A stretch of 64,000 bases of DNA from Diphasiastrum complanatum (GCA_029204225.1 CM055095.1:35737078-35801077); one strand, 5' to 3'. Positions 43,401-54,140 are shown, counted from the stretch's first letter. Numbers and translations: made by a program. The notes: generated by a model not told the origin, from the sequence alone.

Positions 43401-46400
43401 TTTCAGCATATTGTGGATCTTGGTAGTTGCTGCCCAGCGCCCTATTGTCTCACCATTGTCGACGGATTTCTCCATCGACTTACTGCTCATTTTGCTGATT
43501 ATCTGTCGGCTGCCCTCTTTCAACACTTTTTTCAGCTTATTTGGCACGAGTTGAGGATTTGGATTGGTGGCTGGTTGGCGCATCTATTCTGTCATATCTT
43601 CAGCTTTTACCTCTCTTTGTTGGCACTACTGATTGGACAACGGATCAGCACCCACCTAGGTATTGCTTGCGCCCATTTGTACTTCCTTTTTGCACCTACT
43701 TGCTCTCTTTTTGTTCACATACTGCTCTTTTTCCAGCCCCCTATTTCCCTCTCATATTTGTTATTTTGCTGCCTCACACCCTCCTCCTTCCTTTTTCCAT
43801 TTTGTTAGAACCCTTCTACTTATTGGCTTTGCACATTTGTTGTCCATTATTCTGCTTTCTCAGCCCCTTATTTTCTGATTACTATCCATCTTGATTGGCT
43901 GTTTCTGTGCCATTTTTGGTGATTTTGGAAGTTAGACTAAGTTGGGGTGACGACAAACGTCCTCTCCCTCAGGTTTTGTCTCTTCCTTAGTCCCTATGGC
44001 AACTTCTTCATCAGAAAACCCACCGCAGAGCTCTTTAGATGATCGTTTTACACATATTGATGCCCGCATGGATCATCTTGAGAGTCGTATTGATCGTGTT
44101 CTTTCTAGCCTTGAGACTATCCTACCACGAGGGGATACCATCCCCCCAAACATTCTTCATCGTCTTGGTAAAGCACCTTTATTTCCTATTTTGAGTACGC
44201 CTACTCCTACTTCATCTTCAGGAGGTTTTTGGTAGTACGTTTGGTCTCCCTTCATATAGTGCTAGTCCTTATGGGTCTCCTTTCGGGTCTTCTGTACCAC
44301 CACCTGGATTTCCCTACGCACCACCAGGACTTCCTTCTCCTACTTTTTTAGGTAATCCTGAGCCCCATTTTGCTCGTGATTTCCGTGATCGCATCCAGCT
44401 TACTACTTATTCTGGTTCGTCTGACGGGAATATCTTGGAAAATTGGTTCTCTAAATTAGAGACCTATTTTCTTATATATCCCAAGAATGAAACCCAGAAA
44501 GTGCAGTTGGCCGCATTACATTTAGATGGTAGAGCTCATACTGGTGGCGTGTTTATCGCTTTGAGCCTATTCGTGAGGGGTTACAAATATGGCCCACTTT
44601 TCGTCATGATCTTTGTATGGCTATGATTGACCCACAATGGTTGGTTCGCCAACGTGATCTGTTTCGTAGCCTTCGCCATACTAGTGATTTGACTACTTAT
44701 ATTGATCAGTTTATTGAGCTTTCCTACCTTTTTACTGATCTTCATCCTACAGAGCTTATTTCACGTTTTATTGCCGGTCTTAGAGACACCTTACGATATG
44801 ATGTCTCATCTTTTCGGCCTCTTACTCTCTCAGATCCTATCTCCTTGGCTACTACCTTGCAGCATAAGTATCCTGAGTTATCCACTTCTTCTCATTTTTC
44901 TTGCTCTCATTCCACTGCTTCTCCTACTTTGGCTTCTTCTACTACCGTTCCTCCTGGTCCTCCTACCGCTGTTTTTTACCATGAGGCTCTTACTCCTAAT
45001 GATTTTGATGTTTATATCCAGATTCTTGATACTCTTGACCCACATTCTGTTGATGAGCCGGCTGACCCGCTTCCTGATGATCCTGCTTCCGCCGCTTGCC
45101 ATGCACAGCTTGCTTATGCTACTTGGGTTGGTGGGCGTCCTGGTCCTCATTCTATTCGGTTACGTGTTCGCATTTTGGGGCGAGAGTATATTGCTTTGGT
45201 GGATCCTGGCAGTACACATTCATTTATTAGCAGTTACATTTCCACCAGGATTCGTGCTACACCTATTTCTGCTACACAGTCTCTCAGTGTCGAGGTTGCT
45301 CGTTCCCATTCTTTTTCCAGTTCTCAGATGTTTCAGGGCTTGGACTATAGCATTGGTGACTTCTCTGGACAGGCAGATTTCTATATTATTCCTCTGGAGC
45401 GCTATGACATTATTTTTGGTGCAGATTGGTTTTCGTCACTTGGTACTGTTGTTGTGGATCTTTCTCAACAGACAGTGTCTTTTACACATGTTGGTCGACA
45501 TCATTTACTTTCTGGTATTGATTCCCAGAGTGACTATCAGTTGGTTTCCAGGAAGCAGTTTATGCGTAGCCTGCCAAAGGCTCAGGATGCAGCTCTTCTT
45601 TCTATTCAGAGTACATTAGTTGCTGCTTCACTTTCACCGTCCGTGGGTCCTCTTGTTGAAGTTTTGCTTGTTGAAGGAGGCCAAAAATGCATTTTTTGCA
45701 TGATCTGAGCTTATTTTAGTGGACAGTGGATATGCTCATAATATTATTAACTCTGGTCTTTTGCAGAAACTCGGCCTCTGACCGTATACCTTGGTGGTAT
45801 TTCTACTATTGCTTTTGCACCTACCTCAGATAGCCCTCCTGGTTCGGTGGTTGGTGCAGTAACTTCTCCATTGGTCTCTATATCTCCATCTCTTGAGTCC
45901 GTTATGGCCGATGTTCTTGCTGATTTCTATGGGGTCCTTCACAGGTCCACGTTTGCTGGTTCCCTCGCTATTGGTGATCAGGTTGTATCTTCTTTTGCTT
46001 TATTCCATGGATCTCTGCTTGAGGTTTGTGATCTGCCTCATGATATTTCTACGGTTCTTGACATGATTCATGAGCCTTTCGCCCTGACAGTTACACATTT
46101 TCCATCCGAGGATATTTGCCAGATGGTCACTAATACTTATCTAGGGTATTCATATGTTGGGATCTTTCTAGATGAGTATACGGGGATCCTTCAGTCTCCT
46201 TGTGTTTCTACATATAGGTTTCCTGCAGTCCATGCCGATGCTATGGCTATATGGCATTCTTGGTTATTACATATAGCTTGGTTTTCATTTGGACCTGTTG
46301 ATTGGTGCTGGTTTTTCCATATTACTGATCGCCTATGGTGCGGATATCTCTATGATTATGCATGTGGCTCTCTATGTGTTCCTTGGATTGTTGCTCATTG

Positions 46401-49400
46401 TCAGGCTTGGCATATCTTGATGGCTTGGGTTATTGCCTCCGTTCTTGCTACTGTTTGTCCGGGTGATCTTCAGGTTCCCCGTCATTTCGGGTTGCTCCAT
46501 ATCGCTTGGTCTCCGATGCTGAGTTGCCACTTTGTTCTGGTGTTCCGAGACCATCAGGGTACCTTGAGAGAGTTCCTTCTCCTCTCTTGGATAGTTTTTG
46601 GAGATGTTGCCGCCATATACTTCAGTGTTGCTCATATGTGCTTTGATACTCATTCCCAGATACACGTGGATATTGCTCCGATGCTTGCCACTAATGTTGC
46701 GGATCCCGTTCCTCGTTCCAGTGCATTTCTTCTATTCCTCACTTGTGCGCCTGGTGTGTACTTTGGGATTACACTTGCGGCCAGTTCCGATGGGTCATCC
46801 GATTCTCCATCCGTTTTTGGTGTATCCTATGATGGATTGGTATGTCCATATGAGGTCTTTCTGGATGAGTTTTCCGGCTACAGTTTTTCAGTTGGGGCCT
46901 CTACTACTTCTAGATTTGTTGCTACTGTCTTCATGCATCATGTCTTTTTAGATGATGCATTGATTTCTTGGACCTTCTGGAGCTTTTGGCATGCCGCTCT
47001 TCTCGTGATATGTGCCTTGAGGGTACCGTGTGCCATTGCTACTTCTCATTCATGGGCCTTATAAATACCTTGGGCTTTTGACCATGCTGGTACATATTTC
47101 TCCATTTTAGCTATCCTTTGTCAAGATGATCTCTTTATGCTCCATGTTTCCTGGCATATCGCTTGCTTTTCCATGCTGTTACAGCGTGCATGTTATCCTG
47201 CTTATGTTCCTACTCTTTGGTGCTGGTCTGGTGAAGAGCAGCCTGTTGAAGACATTGGACAGCAAGGTCCAAGTTCGGAATACTTTGGACAGCAAAGTGT
47301 TGACAAAGGTAAGGCTGTTGGACAGCCCAAACCAGTCCCTAAATGGTTGCAGACTTTGCAGGACAGCAAAGTGGATCATTTCTATGAAGGGAAGACTCGT
47401 GCCTCTACTAAATCAGTAGAATTTGCTGATTTTTCTGATTTTGTTCTAACTTCTATTGAGGATGATGCAGTAGAACCTGTTTTTTATGAGCAGGCGAGAG
47501 GAGTAAAATGTTGGGAGGATGCGATGCAAGAGGAGTACAACTCACTCATGAAGAACCACACTTGGGTTCTTGTTGATCTTCCACATGGGGCTGGAATCTT
47601 CATCTCTCAACAATGATACATTGAGCAGATGTTGAAACAATCTTCTTTTTTCAATTCACCGCAAATTAATGCATATTATGGATGCATTAGTGAGAAGTTT
47701 CATGCGAAACCTTTTCAATTTGATGTTTTAGCAAAGGCTGAAAAATTCAAGCACTCTTTGGAACCTTTCTGTACTAATCGAGGAGGGAGTCAACATGTGT
47801 CAATTAGAAATTTTGTTCAAAGTGTTAAGAGTGAGCATTTGTTTGGAGAGAATTTTTCATTATTTGAAGAATCTTCTATGTCATCCCATGCCTCTTCGAG
47901 GGACAGCTTTGATGATGCTATCGTTGATGCATCTCTTGATAGTTTGCCAAATTTTTATGATGAAGACGTTGAACAGCAGGGTCAGTCATCTTGTCTTGGT
48001 CATTTACAGCCTATTTTATATCATGAGCAGTCCATTATGCTTCGGGAACGGCCTGCGGAAGATTATGGACAACTTGGTCCATGTTGGGAACACTTTGGGC
48101 AACAAAGTGTTGAACAGCCCATAACAATTCCTTGTCGGCTATTGGAAACTTTGCAGGACAGCAAAGAAATATCTTACTACGAAAGGAAGGCACATGCCTC
48201 TTTAAAATCAGTACCTGTTGCTGATTTTTTTGGTTCTACACTTACTCTTCATCATGATGTTGGTACATTGCCTATTCTATGTGAGCAAGTCGTTGATGGT
48301 AAGGTTTGGGAGGATGTGATGTCAAAAGAGTTTGGTACTCTTTTTTATTGTCCTTATGATAAGAAGTATTTTCGAATGATGTGGGAGCCTATGATGGATT
48401 ACAGGTCCATGTTTCGACTTATTGCCGAGTTTATGTTGGTTCCCTACTTCGGATGGAGCATGCAAATCCTCACCCTTCGACTTGATGCTTCATTATTATG
48501 CATTCTTTTCCTTTTATATGTTGGACATGATTGGGGATAAGATTTCGACTACTTCGGTGCGAAGTTTATTTGGCGACATGAAGTTCGGACAGCAAGTTGC
48601 ATTTTTCTCTTTCGAGAAGTTACCTCATGTTATGTTATGCATTTCCATTCAAGGAGGGTGTTGGAATGTAAATGGAATTGCTTACATTACCATAGGTTAC
48701 TTTGACCCAAAAGGTCGAGAGTTGTGTAACCATGGTCATTTATTATATTAGGCTTACTAAACTTAGAGCTAGCTAAGTTAGTATGAAATTAATTTGGTAG
48801 GGACTCATGGGTCCACTAGGCCTAATTGTGACATTAAGTACCCCAACTTGACATATTGGAGGTACCTTATTCTTTCTATGTAACTTATAGAAAGTTGGAT
48901 AGTCAATAGTCAAGTAGTTGGACAGCCAATAGTCAAGTAGTTGGAAAGCCAATAGTCATGAAGTTAGATAGTCATCTTGGACTATATATATATGTGTGCA
49001 TCCCATTTGTATATGACACTTTTGTAAGCAATACTGACTATTCTCCTTGGCTGTCCACGAGTTTCTACAAGAGGGTTTCTAGCCATCTCTCTCTTTCTTT
49101 TGAGAATGCTTTGCTGTGGTCATGTGACGGATATCTAGCTTGTGTAGGTGTGATCTTCCTGCTCTCAAAAGCAACAAGTCTCACGTGCTTGCCATTTTCC
49201 AAAGGAGTTCACTGCATCTGTTACAAGGCCAAAACTTATGTTTCTCGATTCACTTGCAAAGCCCGCGTACTCTTTGTCAATGTGTTTTCGTGCAAGTGAA
49301 TCTGAGGGTACTCTCATAATCCCATCTGAAGAACGATGACTAGCATGCCAATTTATAAGTTCTGCAAGGGAGTTGCAACAAAAAACGGAATAATTGAAAA

Positions 49401-52400
49401 CTGTCGCAATACCTTTCGTGGGATAGTGGTCCCTTGTAACTAATCTCTATATCAAGGAGTATCACAAATAGGACAGACACTATACTAGTTTACACCTTAA
49501 ACCCTAAACTAGCATTGTTTTTTCTACTATAACACATGCCTAGCACAATCAAAGTTCTTTGATTCAACTTTTTGGGGGCCAATTTGAATTTGTCTAAATC
49601 GGCTGATTTAAACTGGTCTTAAAACATTGCTTGAAGTCAATCAGCGATTAGACATTTTTCAGTATTATGTTCAGCTACTTTGTGTATATGTACTAAAAGT
49701 TCACATCTAGATGATCTCAAATCTCTGTTATTGTTTTTTTGTGAATTCGTTGGTAGAGATATTGCCAATAGATAGGATCTTAAGGAGCATAAGATATGAA
49801 ATTTCTGATGTGTTTTCAAATTTGTTGTTTTGAGGTATCATCATATACAATTGGTTTCTAGTAAGTCACCTATACTACACTAATCAAGTACATAAATGAA
49901 AGAAAATGGAGCCGTTGAGCAACTTCAAGAATATACTAAAGATGCGTCACATGAGGTCTAGTGAGCCTTGTTGCAGTTCGCTAGTGGTTTTTATTAGCAA
50001 GATATATGGTGGCCTATGTTTCTAAGTAGATTACAAGAAGCTAAAGAAATGTTGTTGATTTTAGAGGACATAAAGCCGGATGGTCCAAATTGAGGCAAGT
50101 TGATTTAAGATCAAGTACTGGAGAGATACGACAAAGTAGTTGATGATTGAATAGGGTTGGAGAGTAAATCTATTATTCTTTGTGGAACTCCAATTTGATG
50201 TATATCTTTTTCTTCGAGCTTTTGCCAAACAAATTGTCATCTTGGTCGTTACGGCATAAATTTCCAAAGGTCCAGGCATAAATTTCATTACGTCTAGGCA
50301 GAAATATCCAAAGGTGATGATAATCTTGGACAAAGATACTCCAAATTTTGGATTCTACAATTAAGTGGAAATTCAACAATTCAATCTCAAGTTGTGTGTG
50401 GAACATGATAAGGGGATAACATTGAATTTGCAACAAGCAATAATTGATTTAAAGTGACGTTCGGGAGAGTGTATTTTTGAGGCATGAGAGTTGTGGGCTA
50501 TTTATACATAGTGCTTTTGCAATTGGGCTTTTCGCTTATTATTTAGGAGTATTATATGCTTTGGGCACTTGAAGCCCTATTTAAACATCACTTTTGGTCC
50601 CTATTTTTACCCATTTGGTCGTGTTAGATCCCTACTAGATAGGAGTTTCGCCAGCCCTAACTTGTGGGCCCTCTAGCAATTGTTGCCTCCCAAGGGAATG
50701 GATTTATTGAGAGTAGCTTAGTTTTGGCTTAGACTATAGTCAACTAAATCTCTTATTAACATTTTTATACAGGAATTCATGCCTATGCATTTCCTTCAGT
50801 TCATTTACAATTTTTTTGAGTATCGTTGTGTTTACTTAAGTACTTGCGTTGTGTAGTCTATAATACTAAATCGATTTTGGCCCTTATTTTCAAAAGTTTG
50901 TCTTTCATGTTATTAGTCTCTATTCCTTATTGAGTTCCTTTGGTAGTGGCATAGTCAACCTCTTGTTGAATGTACCCATGAAAGTAAGGAACTTTTCTAC
51001 GGTTTTCCTAAGCTTTTGGATTAGGTTGCCCTTTTGGAGCAGCAGTTACTTCTATGGCATTTAGATTCTTCATCGGCATGATATAGTGCTCTCTTCACTA
51101 TTCCTTTGTCTGATATGTGTAATTGAATCGAGAAGATCCACTTGCAATTGATGATCTTCCTTTTGGCTGGTGGTTTGTCTAGAGTCTAGGTTTGGTTCTT
51201 AATTAGTGAATTGTATTCACTATCCATCGCTGCTTTCCACATATTAAAGTCAAAATTCGACAGTACATCTTGAACAATAAGTGGCTCTCCTACTACTGCC
51301 CATGTAAGGGAAAGCTCCTCAAGATCTTGCTCACAAGGCAAAACACAAGAGAACACATTGTGGAGTAAACCACCCAACCAAGTGGAAACAACTGACCAAT
51401 CTCCATAAGCTTCACCCTCGAACCAAGGAATAGGAAGCAAGAGTAAAGTGAGAGGACCTGGCAATGAATCACGAAAAGAATGTAGTAGGGCGAGATTCCA
51501 AGGTTCAAATAGGGCCCAAGTCTTTCTGTGCATTGTGTCATGCAAGGCCTAAACTCCCCAATTAAGAAATTCCATTGCTATTGAGCAGCTTTGTTTCAAA
51601 GATACCATATTGTACCCAGTTTGTTACTTTTCTTAAAGAATTTCATTGTTTGCCATCCTTGCCATTGTTGTTTTTCTATGTCTTGACTCTTTGGCCATAT
51701 AATATTTGCTGAATTCTGGTACTTTCTTAAATTGTGTTAGAGATCTTTTCGTTCCCAAGTTAGATTATTTATTATTGATCATTTGTTATGGATGTGTTGG
51801 AAATATTGATTATTTTTTGTCTGTTTTGGTCCACTATTGTCACATGGATGAATATAGTGTCAAGGCCCCATCTCATTAAATATGTAGTTACAAAGTGTAG
51901 TTACCCAAGTGCAACTTCCTAAAGGTTTAGTTTGAGCTGCCAGTATTTGACTAACTCAAGGTGCATGTTAGTAAACTAGGGCTGTGGACCCATAACTTGA
52001 GGGTCCTCTTTGGTTGACATCGGGCCCATTGGAGGCACTATCTTATAAGGATGTGTATGTTGAGTGGACCCCAGTAACTTATGAATGGAGCTCCATGAGT
52101 TGATTCGTAACTAAGGTTAGAGACACGTATGTTAAGAGAGTTTCAACATATGGGCCAATTGGGCAGTACACATCCTTAGTGAGGTACAATATGTTGCACG
52201 ATTTATATATGTTAGTGTGCTATCTTGTCTGAATTTTAGTTGTCATGACAGTTAAGCTTTGTTGAAATTATTTCAAACCCTAGATAGCTTTCATTAGTTC
52301 TAGCTTTCTGCACTTTTGCATCAAAGACTATATGGAGGCGTACATGCCTCATTCTATTTGTTTGATTGTTCAAAGAGTAGCTCAAGACTAGCATATCTCA

Positions 52401-53968
52401 GTGTAGATGAGTACATCCTTCAATTTAGAGCATTCTTGTGGAGCTCTTCATATTATCAGTAGTTTACATTCATCTAATAAGTTTCATATCATCTTGTTAA
52501 GTGTGTGACTTTGGTCATAATTGTTATATTCATTTCAACAGTTAAAGTATGGTTATGTTTCCTTGCATATGTATTTGGGGATGATTCTCCTTCATTTAGT
52601 GGCTTTACCAACAGGTAGTTTAAATATTCATGCCACCAGGACATGGATACTCATGATTTGTGTTAAACTTTGGTTTCTCTTAACTGAGCAATATATCATG
52701 GATTCATATCATGTTCAAAAATCCTAAGATTTTGGTGATAAATTCATTGACTGCATTTTGAATGGCATAATCATGAAAACCAAAGTTTCCAGTTGCAGTT
52801 TTTAAGTGCCCAGGAGAGGTTCAAATAAGTCAAGATGTAAGCAGCCATTCATAACCCAATCTGTCTTCTAACCTTCCTGCTTTTGTCTTTAAACCTCGTG
52901 TTTTTATTACGTGACTTCAGACATATTTCCAGAGAAATTTCCTTGGAAGCTTCCAGTGTTCCATGAAAGAATTGATTTGGATGTTTGATGCATTTTATGG
53001 AGGATTATATCTGCTCTCTGGGAAGCAATTTGAATCAATTTAACTCTACAGCTCTTTTTGAGACTAATTTCCATCTTGTTGTACTTTTTTCACAACTTGT
53101 AAGTATTTTCTCAAGTTCGCAAACTATTTTGACCTGTGGTTGACACTGGTGATTTAACTTTGACAGATTAAGACAGATGTGGGAGAAAATGTGCAATTGC
53201 CATCAACAGCAAATGAACATTGCCATGCAATTGAAGCGCCTTGACAATCTAAAACATGTTCAAGCAACAACTAGTCTGCAAATGCTGGCAACAGAACAAT
53301 TGGAATCAACATTATATGCCTGGCAAGACACTCTCAACAAGGTGATAGCTACTCAAAAGATTTATACCCAGAAACTGAATGAATGGCTTGAACTAAGCCG
53401 TATTCCACTTGAAATACTCTCGAAGAACAATTTAGATTCACCAACTAACAGGTTGCCTCCTCCTATCTGGACACTTTGCCATGAGTGGCAAAAAGCGCTT
53501 GATGGATTACGTGTTGAAGTAGCAGTGGAAGCCATTAATGAGTTTACTTCAACTGTTAGTCAAATGGTCCAAAAACATGTGGAGGAGAAAAAACATAGGA
53601 ACAGAGCAGAAATCCTTTCAAGGGAATTAAAAAAAAAAGAAAATGCTTTGAGAAACTATGAGATGAAGTACTTGGACTATGCTTGGCCAGACGGCAAGCC
53701 AGAGGTAACAGGTAATCTTGTAGTGAGAGACCCCCTTCAGGAAAAGAAAAATGTAATAGAAGATCTTCAGAGGAGGCTGGATGAAGAAAATGGAAAAATT
53801 GCAGATGCGATAGAAGATTCTCGAAAGATGACTATAAACATTCTTGCTCCTAGTCTGCCAAGAGTTTTTCAGGCGATGACAACTTTTTCCAGTCTCTGCT
53901 TACAGGCTTATCATGGACTGTCAAAACAAGCAACCATTGAAGATTTTCCTCGTTTGACTGAAAATTGA
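32769..53968 (+). CDS. DUF630/DUF632 protein (NRG2/REL2/APSR1-like), four exons
   Basis: Join 32769-33744, 39540-39724, 41181-41404, 53167-53968: 2187 nt, 728 aa. DUF630 is at residues 1-60 ([20 protein letters not shown], then [21 protein letters not shown]). A proline-rich stretch (about 75-170) and a Glu/Gln-rich acidic stretch (about 205-245) follow. DUF632 runs from about 281 ([15 protein letters not shown]) through [30 protein letters not shown] and the exon 4 helices to about 600, with coiled-coil-like ends. MGCxxS at the start is a classic N-myristoylation site with a Cys for palmitoylation, so membrane attachment is likely. Relatives act in nitrate signalling (NRG2), leaf rolling (REL2) and phosphate-starvation root growth (APSR1); the exact role here is not known. 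Introns of 5795, 1456 and 11762 bp are filled with transposon remnants. No disabling mutation was seen. Confidence 0.93.
34327..34404. repeat. (CA)n microsatellite in intron 1
   Basis: About 78 bp of CA repeats, abutting the broken end of a gypsy RT fragment. Confidence 0.95.
34405..35389 (-). pseudogene. Ty3/gypsy protease and RT fragment in intron 1
   Basis: Minus strand, from right to left. A retropepsin-like motif ([19 protein letters not shown], about 35345) precedes a protease tail with [13 protein letters not shown] (35277-34960). The stretch before RT follows ([23 protein letters not shown], 34918-34700). RT then shows [40 protein letters not shown] and GHYEFF at the (CA)n tract. The catalytic YxDD half is missing. 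Several frame changes are present. It is a passenger in the intron, opposite to the host gene. Confidence 0.88.
35440..35525 (+). pseudogene. scrap of copia RNase H end
   Basis: Plus-strand reading gives [17 protein letters not shown], resembling the TEEQVADIFTKPL end of copia RNase H. It lies next to the oppositely oriented gypsy fragment. It is very short, so the call rests on one motif. Confidence 0.5.
35535..38837 (+). other. intron 1 middle, no recognisable element
   Basis: AT-rich intronic DNA. Bases 38440-38570 form a GC-rich patch (cccagcacgg to gccacgtggccg) with no gene I recognise. Short ORFs are not supported. Confidence 0.45.
38838..38991. repeat. 77-bp tandem duplication in intron 1
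   Basis: Two nearly identical copies starting gcctttttgatccactcatc at 38838 and 38915, differing at about two bases. Confidence 0.95.
39540..39724 (+). CDS. exon 2 of the DUF630/DUF632 gene
   Basis: 185 bp between acceptor ttcatgtag and donor GTGAAG|GTAGCA. It encodes residues 326-387, with an [11 protein letters not shown]-type region and the highly conserved [17 protein letters not shown] block of DUF632. Phase joins exon 1 after one base. Confidence 0.92.
39725..41180 (+). other. intron 2 of the DUF630/DUF632 gene
   Basis: 1456 bp between GTAGCA and TTCTACAG, AT-rich. No transposon motif or internal gene seen. Confidence 0.6.
41181..41404 (+). CDS. exon 3 of the DUF630/DUF632 gene
   Basis: 224 bp after acceptor ctttctacag, ending at CGCGG|GTGCAC. 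It encodes residues 388-461: [16 protein letters not shown], a helical [19 protein letters not shown] stretch and the conserved [16 protein letters not shown] end. Confidence 0.92.
42000..42523 (+). repeat. possible 5' LTR of the gypsy-type element in intron 3
   Basis: Sequence directly before a primer site, with TATAAATA at 42117-42124, gtataag at 42387 and a CT-rich end. No matching downstream copy was found, so the left border is unknown and the LTR call is tentative. Confidence 0.4.
42524..42535 (+). promoter_or_regulatory. primer-binding site of the intron 3 retroelement
   Basis: TGGTATCAGAGC, complementary to initiator tRNA-Met, about 1.5 kb before gag. Confidence 0.75.
42544..43330. 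repeat. two-tier tandem repeat in the leader of the intron 3 element
   Basis: Four units of about 67-71 bp start gcag at 42544, 42615, 42683 and 42750. Three units of 179 bp follow, with taacccatcactt at 42782, 42961 and 43140. All share the phrase g(a/g)(g/t)g(c/t)tgtccagcgccct. Overlapping ORFs through the array repeat the same peptide and are by-products. Confidence 0.9.
43996..44616 (+). pseudogene. gag: gag N-terminal part of the intron 3 gypsy-type element
   Basis: ATG 43996 opens an 80-codon frame with a coiled-coil-like [26 protein letters not shown]. After a frameshift near 44225 it continues with proline/glycine-rich sequence and then the conserved gag block [34 protein letters not shown] (44435 on). 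A second frameshift near 44550 leads into the next ORF. Confidence 0.82.
44617..45708 (+). pseudogene. gag C-terminus and aspartic protease of the intron 3 element
   Basis: 363-codon ORF. Residues 1-90 continue the retrotransposon gag ([42 protein letters not shown]). There is a Ser/Thr-rich stretch but no zinc knuckle. The RVP_2-type protease has [16 protein letters not shown] near residues 194-209 (Pro after the catalytic Asp is unusual) and [14 protein letters not shown] later. It ends where an RT would normally follow. A second protease-like motif is at 45718-45780. Confidence 0.85.
45718..45780 (+). pseudogene. second aspartic-protease-like motif
   Basis: Plus-strand reading gives [21 protein letters not shown], resembling the start of an RVP_2 protease, only 540 bp after the first one. 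It is in a short open stretch and ends at a stop. Confidence 0.5.
45847..47064 (+). CDS. unassigned 405-codon ORF inside the intron 3 retroelement
   Basis: The frame opens at 45847 with an alternative start; the first ATG is at about 45904 (codon 20). The product is hydrophobic and rich in Trp, Phe, His and Cys, with recurring LLHIAW/WHSWLL/WHILMAW phrases, and several stretches could span a membrane. It occupies the place of gypsy RT but shows no RT, RNase H or integrase motif. I do not recognise it. It may be captured sequence, or simply a long open frame in T-rich DNA. Confidence 0.35.
   Translation: MVGAVTSPLVSISPSLESVMADVLADFYGVLHRSTFAGSLAIGDQVVSSFALFHGSLLEVCDLPHDISTVLDMIHEPFALTVTHFPSEDICQMVTNTYLGYSYVGIFLDEYTGILQSPCVSTYRFPAVHADAMAIWHSWLLHIAWFSFGPVDWCWFFHITDRLWCGYLYDYACGSLCVPWIVAHCQAWHILMAWVIASVLATVCPGDLQVPRHFGLLHIAWSPMLSCHFVLVFRDHQGTLREFLLLSWIVFGDVAAIYFSVAHMCFDTHSQIHVDIAPMLATNVADPVPRSSAFLLFLTCAPGVYFGITLAASSDGSSDSPSVFGVSYDGLVCPYEVFLDEFSGYSFSVGASTTSRFVATVFMHHVFLDDALISWTFWSFWHAALLVICALRVPCAIATSHSWAL
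47137..48540 (+). pseudogene. rearranged copia pol remnant with a duplicated linker module
   Basis: Two plus-strand ORFs. In 47137-47616 a linker ([43 protein letters not shown]) is followed by a copia RT start ([25 protein letters not shown]). It then jumps to GIFISQQ, a motif from far downstream in RT, so the catalytic core is deleted. In 47629-48540 the same linker recurs ([51 protein letters not shown]) and then degenerates. Confidence 0.75.
48659..49380 (+). repeat. copia-type LTR in intron 3
   Basis: TGTTGGAATG follows a purine tract (aaggaggg, 48651-48658). A possible end is gttgcaaca at 49380, giving TGTTG...CAACA ends and 722 bp. The mid-part has a TATATATA stretch (48985-48992). 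No partner LTR was found upstream of 42.5 kb, so the right border is a guess. Confidence 0.6.
48894..48976. repeat. 23-bp tandem repeat inside the LTR at 48.7 kb
   Basis: Four units of gttgga(t/c/a)ag(t/c)caatagtcaagta start at 48894, 48917, 48940 and 48963. Confidence 0.9.
49381..51110 (+). other. intron 3, no recognisable element
   Basis: AT-rich intronic DNA. The minus-strand ORFs at 50061-50436 have no known motif. Confidence 0.5.
51120..51320 (-). pseudogene. short copia RT start fragment in intron 3
   Basis: Minus-strand reading gives [22 protein letters not shown], then after a stop a [12 protein letters not shown] stretch, matching the N-terminal end of copia RT. It breaks off near 51120. 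Confidence 0.75.
51321..53166 (+). other. rest of intron 3, no recognisable element
   Basis: AT-rich intronic DNA up to the exon 4 acceptor. The short ORFs at 51293-51545 and 52521-52727 have no motif beyond the RT scrap noted separately. Confidence 0.5.
53167..53968 (+). CDS. exon 4 (last) of the DUF630/DUF632 gene
   Basis: 802 bp after acceptor actttgacag. It encodes residues 462-728: [15 protein letters not shown], then [33 protein letters not shown], then [14 protein letters not shown] and a Lys/Glu-rich coiled-coil stretch ([20 protein letters not shown]). The conserved [23 protein letters not shown] end precedes the TGA at 53966. Confidence 0.93.
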
Positions 53969-54140
53969 AACTTCTGTTTCAATATTTATTTGGTATTAGT
54001 TCGAAAAATCTCAGGATCATTTGAAGATCCTGTCAGCTACTAGAAATCCTTAGATGAGTTTGAGATTTTCTGTGGTTGTAAAGTAGTAGCTTTAATTTGC
54101 GTTTCAGGATTGTCCATTCTATGCAATAATTGAGCATCCA
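53969..54140 (+). other. probable 3' untranslated region of the DUF630/DUF632 gene
   Basis: AT-rich sequence after the stop. A gcaataattg near 54122 is a weak polyadenylation-type signal. The end is not determined. Confidence 0.35.

Noticed and set aside
42523-43894. Long overlapping plus-strand ORFs (146, 122 and 177 codons)
   Set aside because: They arise from the tandem repeat array and T/C-rich leader and repeat the same peptide.
44702-45619. 305-codon Leu-rich ORF
   Set aside because: Out-of-frame shadow of the gag-protease ORF at 44617-45708.
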